A stretch of DNA of 64,000 nt. Source: Eremophila alpestris peregrina (taxonomy: Eukaryota > Chordata > Aves > Passeriformes > Alaudidae). Positions 63,836 to 64,000 of the stretch are shown here, in pieces. Position numbers and translations under genes: made by a program. The stretch lies in NCBI GenBank assembly GCA_009792885.1, contig WMCF01000008.1, positions 16,044,952 to 16,108,951 on the forward strand. Reading direction: 5' to 3'. Position 1 is the stretch's first letter; each line of letters opens with the position of its first letter. The notes beneath the pieces are model-generated. The model saw nothing but the letters and a program-made list of their open reading frames with translations. It was not told the DNA's origin and did not search any database.

Positions 63836-63899
63836 TGTATATATATATATATATATATAGACACACATATACACATATATATGTATGTATGTATATATA
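63836..63899. repeat. TA/CA/TATG compound microsatellite
   Basis: About eleven TA units, then ACACACATATACACATATATATG, then GTATGTATGTATATATA. It is alternating purine-pyrimidine throughout, so it could adopt cruciform or Z-DNA-like structure. It is probably variable in length. Confidence 0.93.
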
Positions 63900-64000
63900 A
63901 TTTTTGTTGTCCATGGTGCAGAATCTTTACCCAAAGGATCAGCTAGAGAGAAAGCATGTGACACTTTTTTAGTAGGTTAAAATAATAAGATATGAGACAA

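Overview
The window looks like nuclear DNA from a bird. It is AT-rich and sparse in repeats, and almost every interspersed repeat I can recognise is a 5'-truncated CR1 LINE. Several end in the avian CR1 3' terminus (ATTCTATGAT or ATTCTGTGAT, read as CACAGAAT or CATAGAAT when inverted). I see no bacterial-type gene organisation, no operons, no rRNA, no convincing tRNA and no CRISPR array. The sequence alone does not fix the species.

I found no gene that I can name. Open reading frames up to about 157 codons occur on both strands, but roughly that many are expected by chance in 64 kb of this composition, and none carries a protein family I recognise apart from CR1/LINE reverse transcriptase. 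The window is best read as intergenic sequence or the inside of a very large intron. A few splice-site-bounded open segments are listed at low confidence. The most suggestive is a phase-compatible pair on the minus strand (25472-25247 and 24386-24040), which would encode a cysteine-containing segment, a hydrophobic segment and a basic stop-transfer tail. Two plus-strand segments (56211-56331 and 57544-57601) also look exon-like.

Layout. 1-10 kb: unique AT-rich DNA with one sense CR1 3' end (2936-3076) and a perfect (TATTC)22 array (3361-3473). 10-24 kb: unique DNA with A/G and A/T simple tracts. 24-26 kb: a purine-skewed stretch containing the minus-strand candidate exons, followed by a very old LINE reverse transcriptase fragment (25699-25818). 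26-39 kb: unique DNA with probable ancient amniote repeats (a MIR/L2-like tail at 34865-34930, others at 34345-34415 and 36185-36310), a CR1 tail (36808-36865) and a 23-bp duplication (37683-37720). 39.2-40.2 kb: two CR1 copies placed head to head, with both 3' tails facing outward. 44.2-45.5 kb: the longest CR1 copy, inverted, reaching into the reverse transcriptase. 46-58 kb: a short CR1 tail, a 23/24-bp minisatellite, a CTCF-like motif and the plus-strand exon-like segments. 58.1-58.3 kb: another inverted CR1 3' region. 63.8 kb: a TA/TG-rich microsatellite near the right edge.

No genes can be shown to act together here. The supported biology is retrotransposon decay and simple-repeat expansion. 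The open question is whether any exon-like segment belongs to a real transcript.
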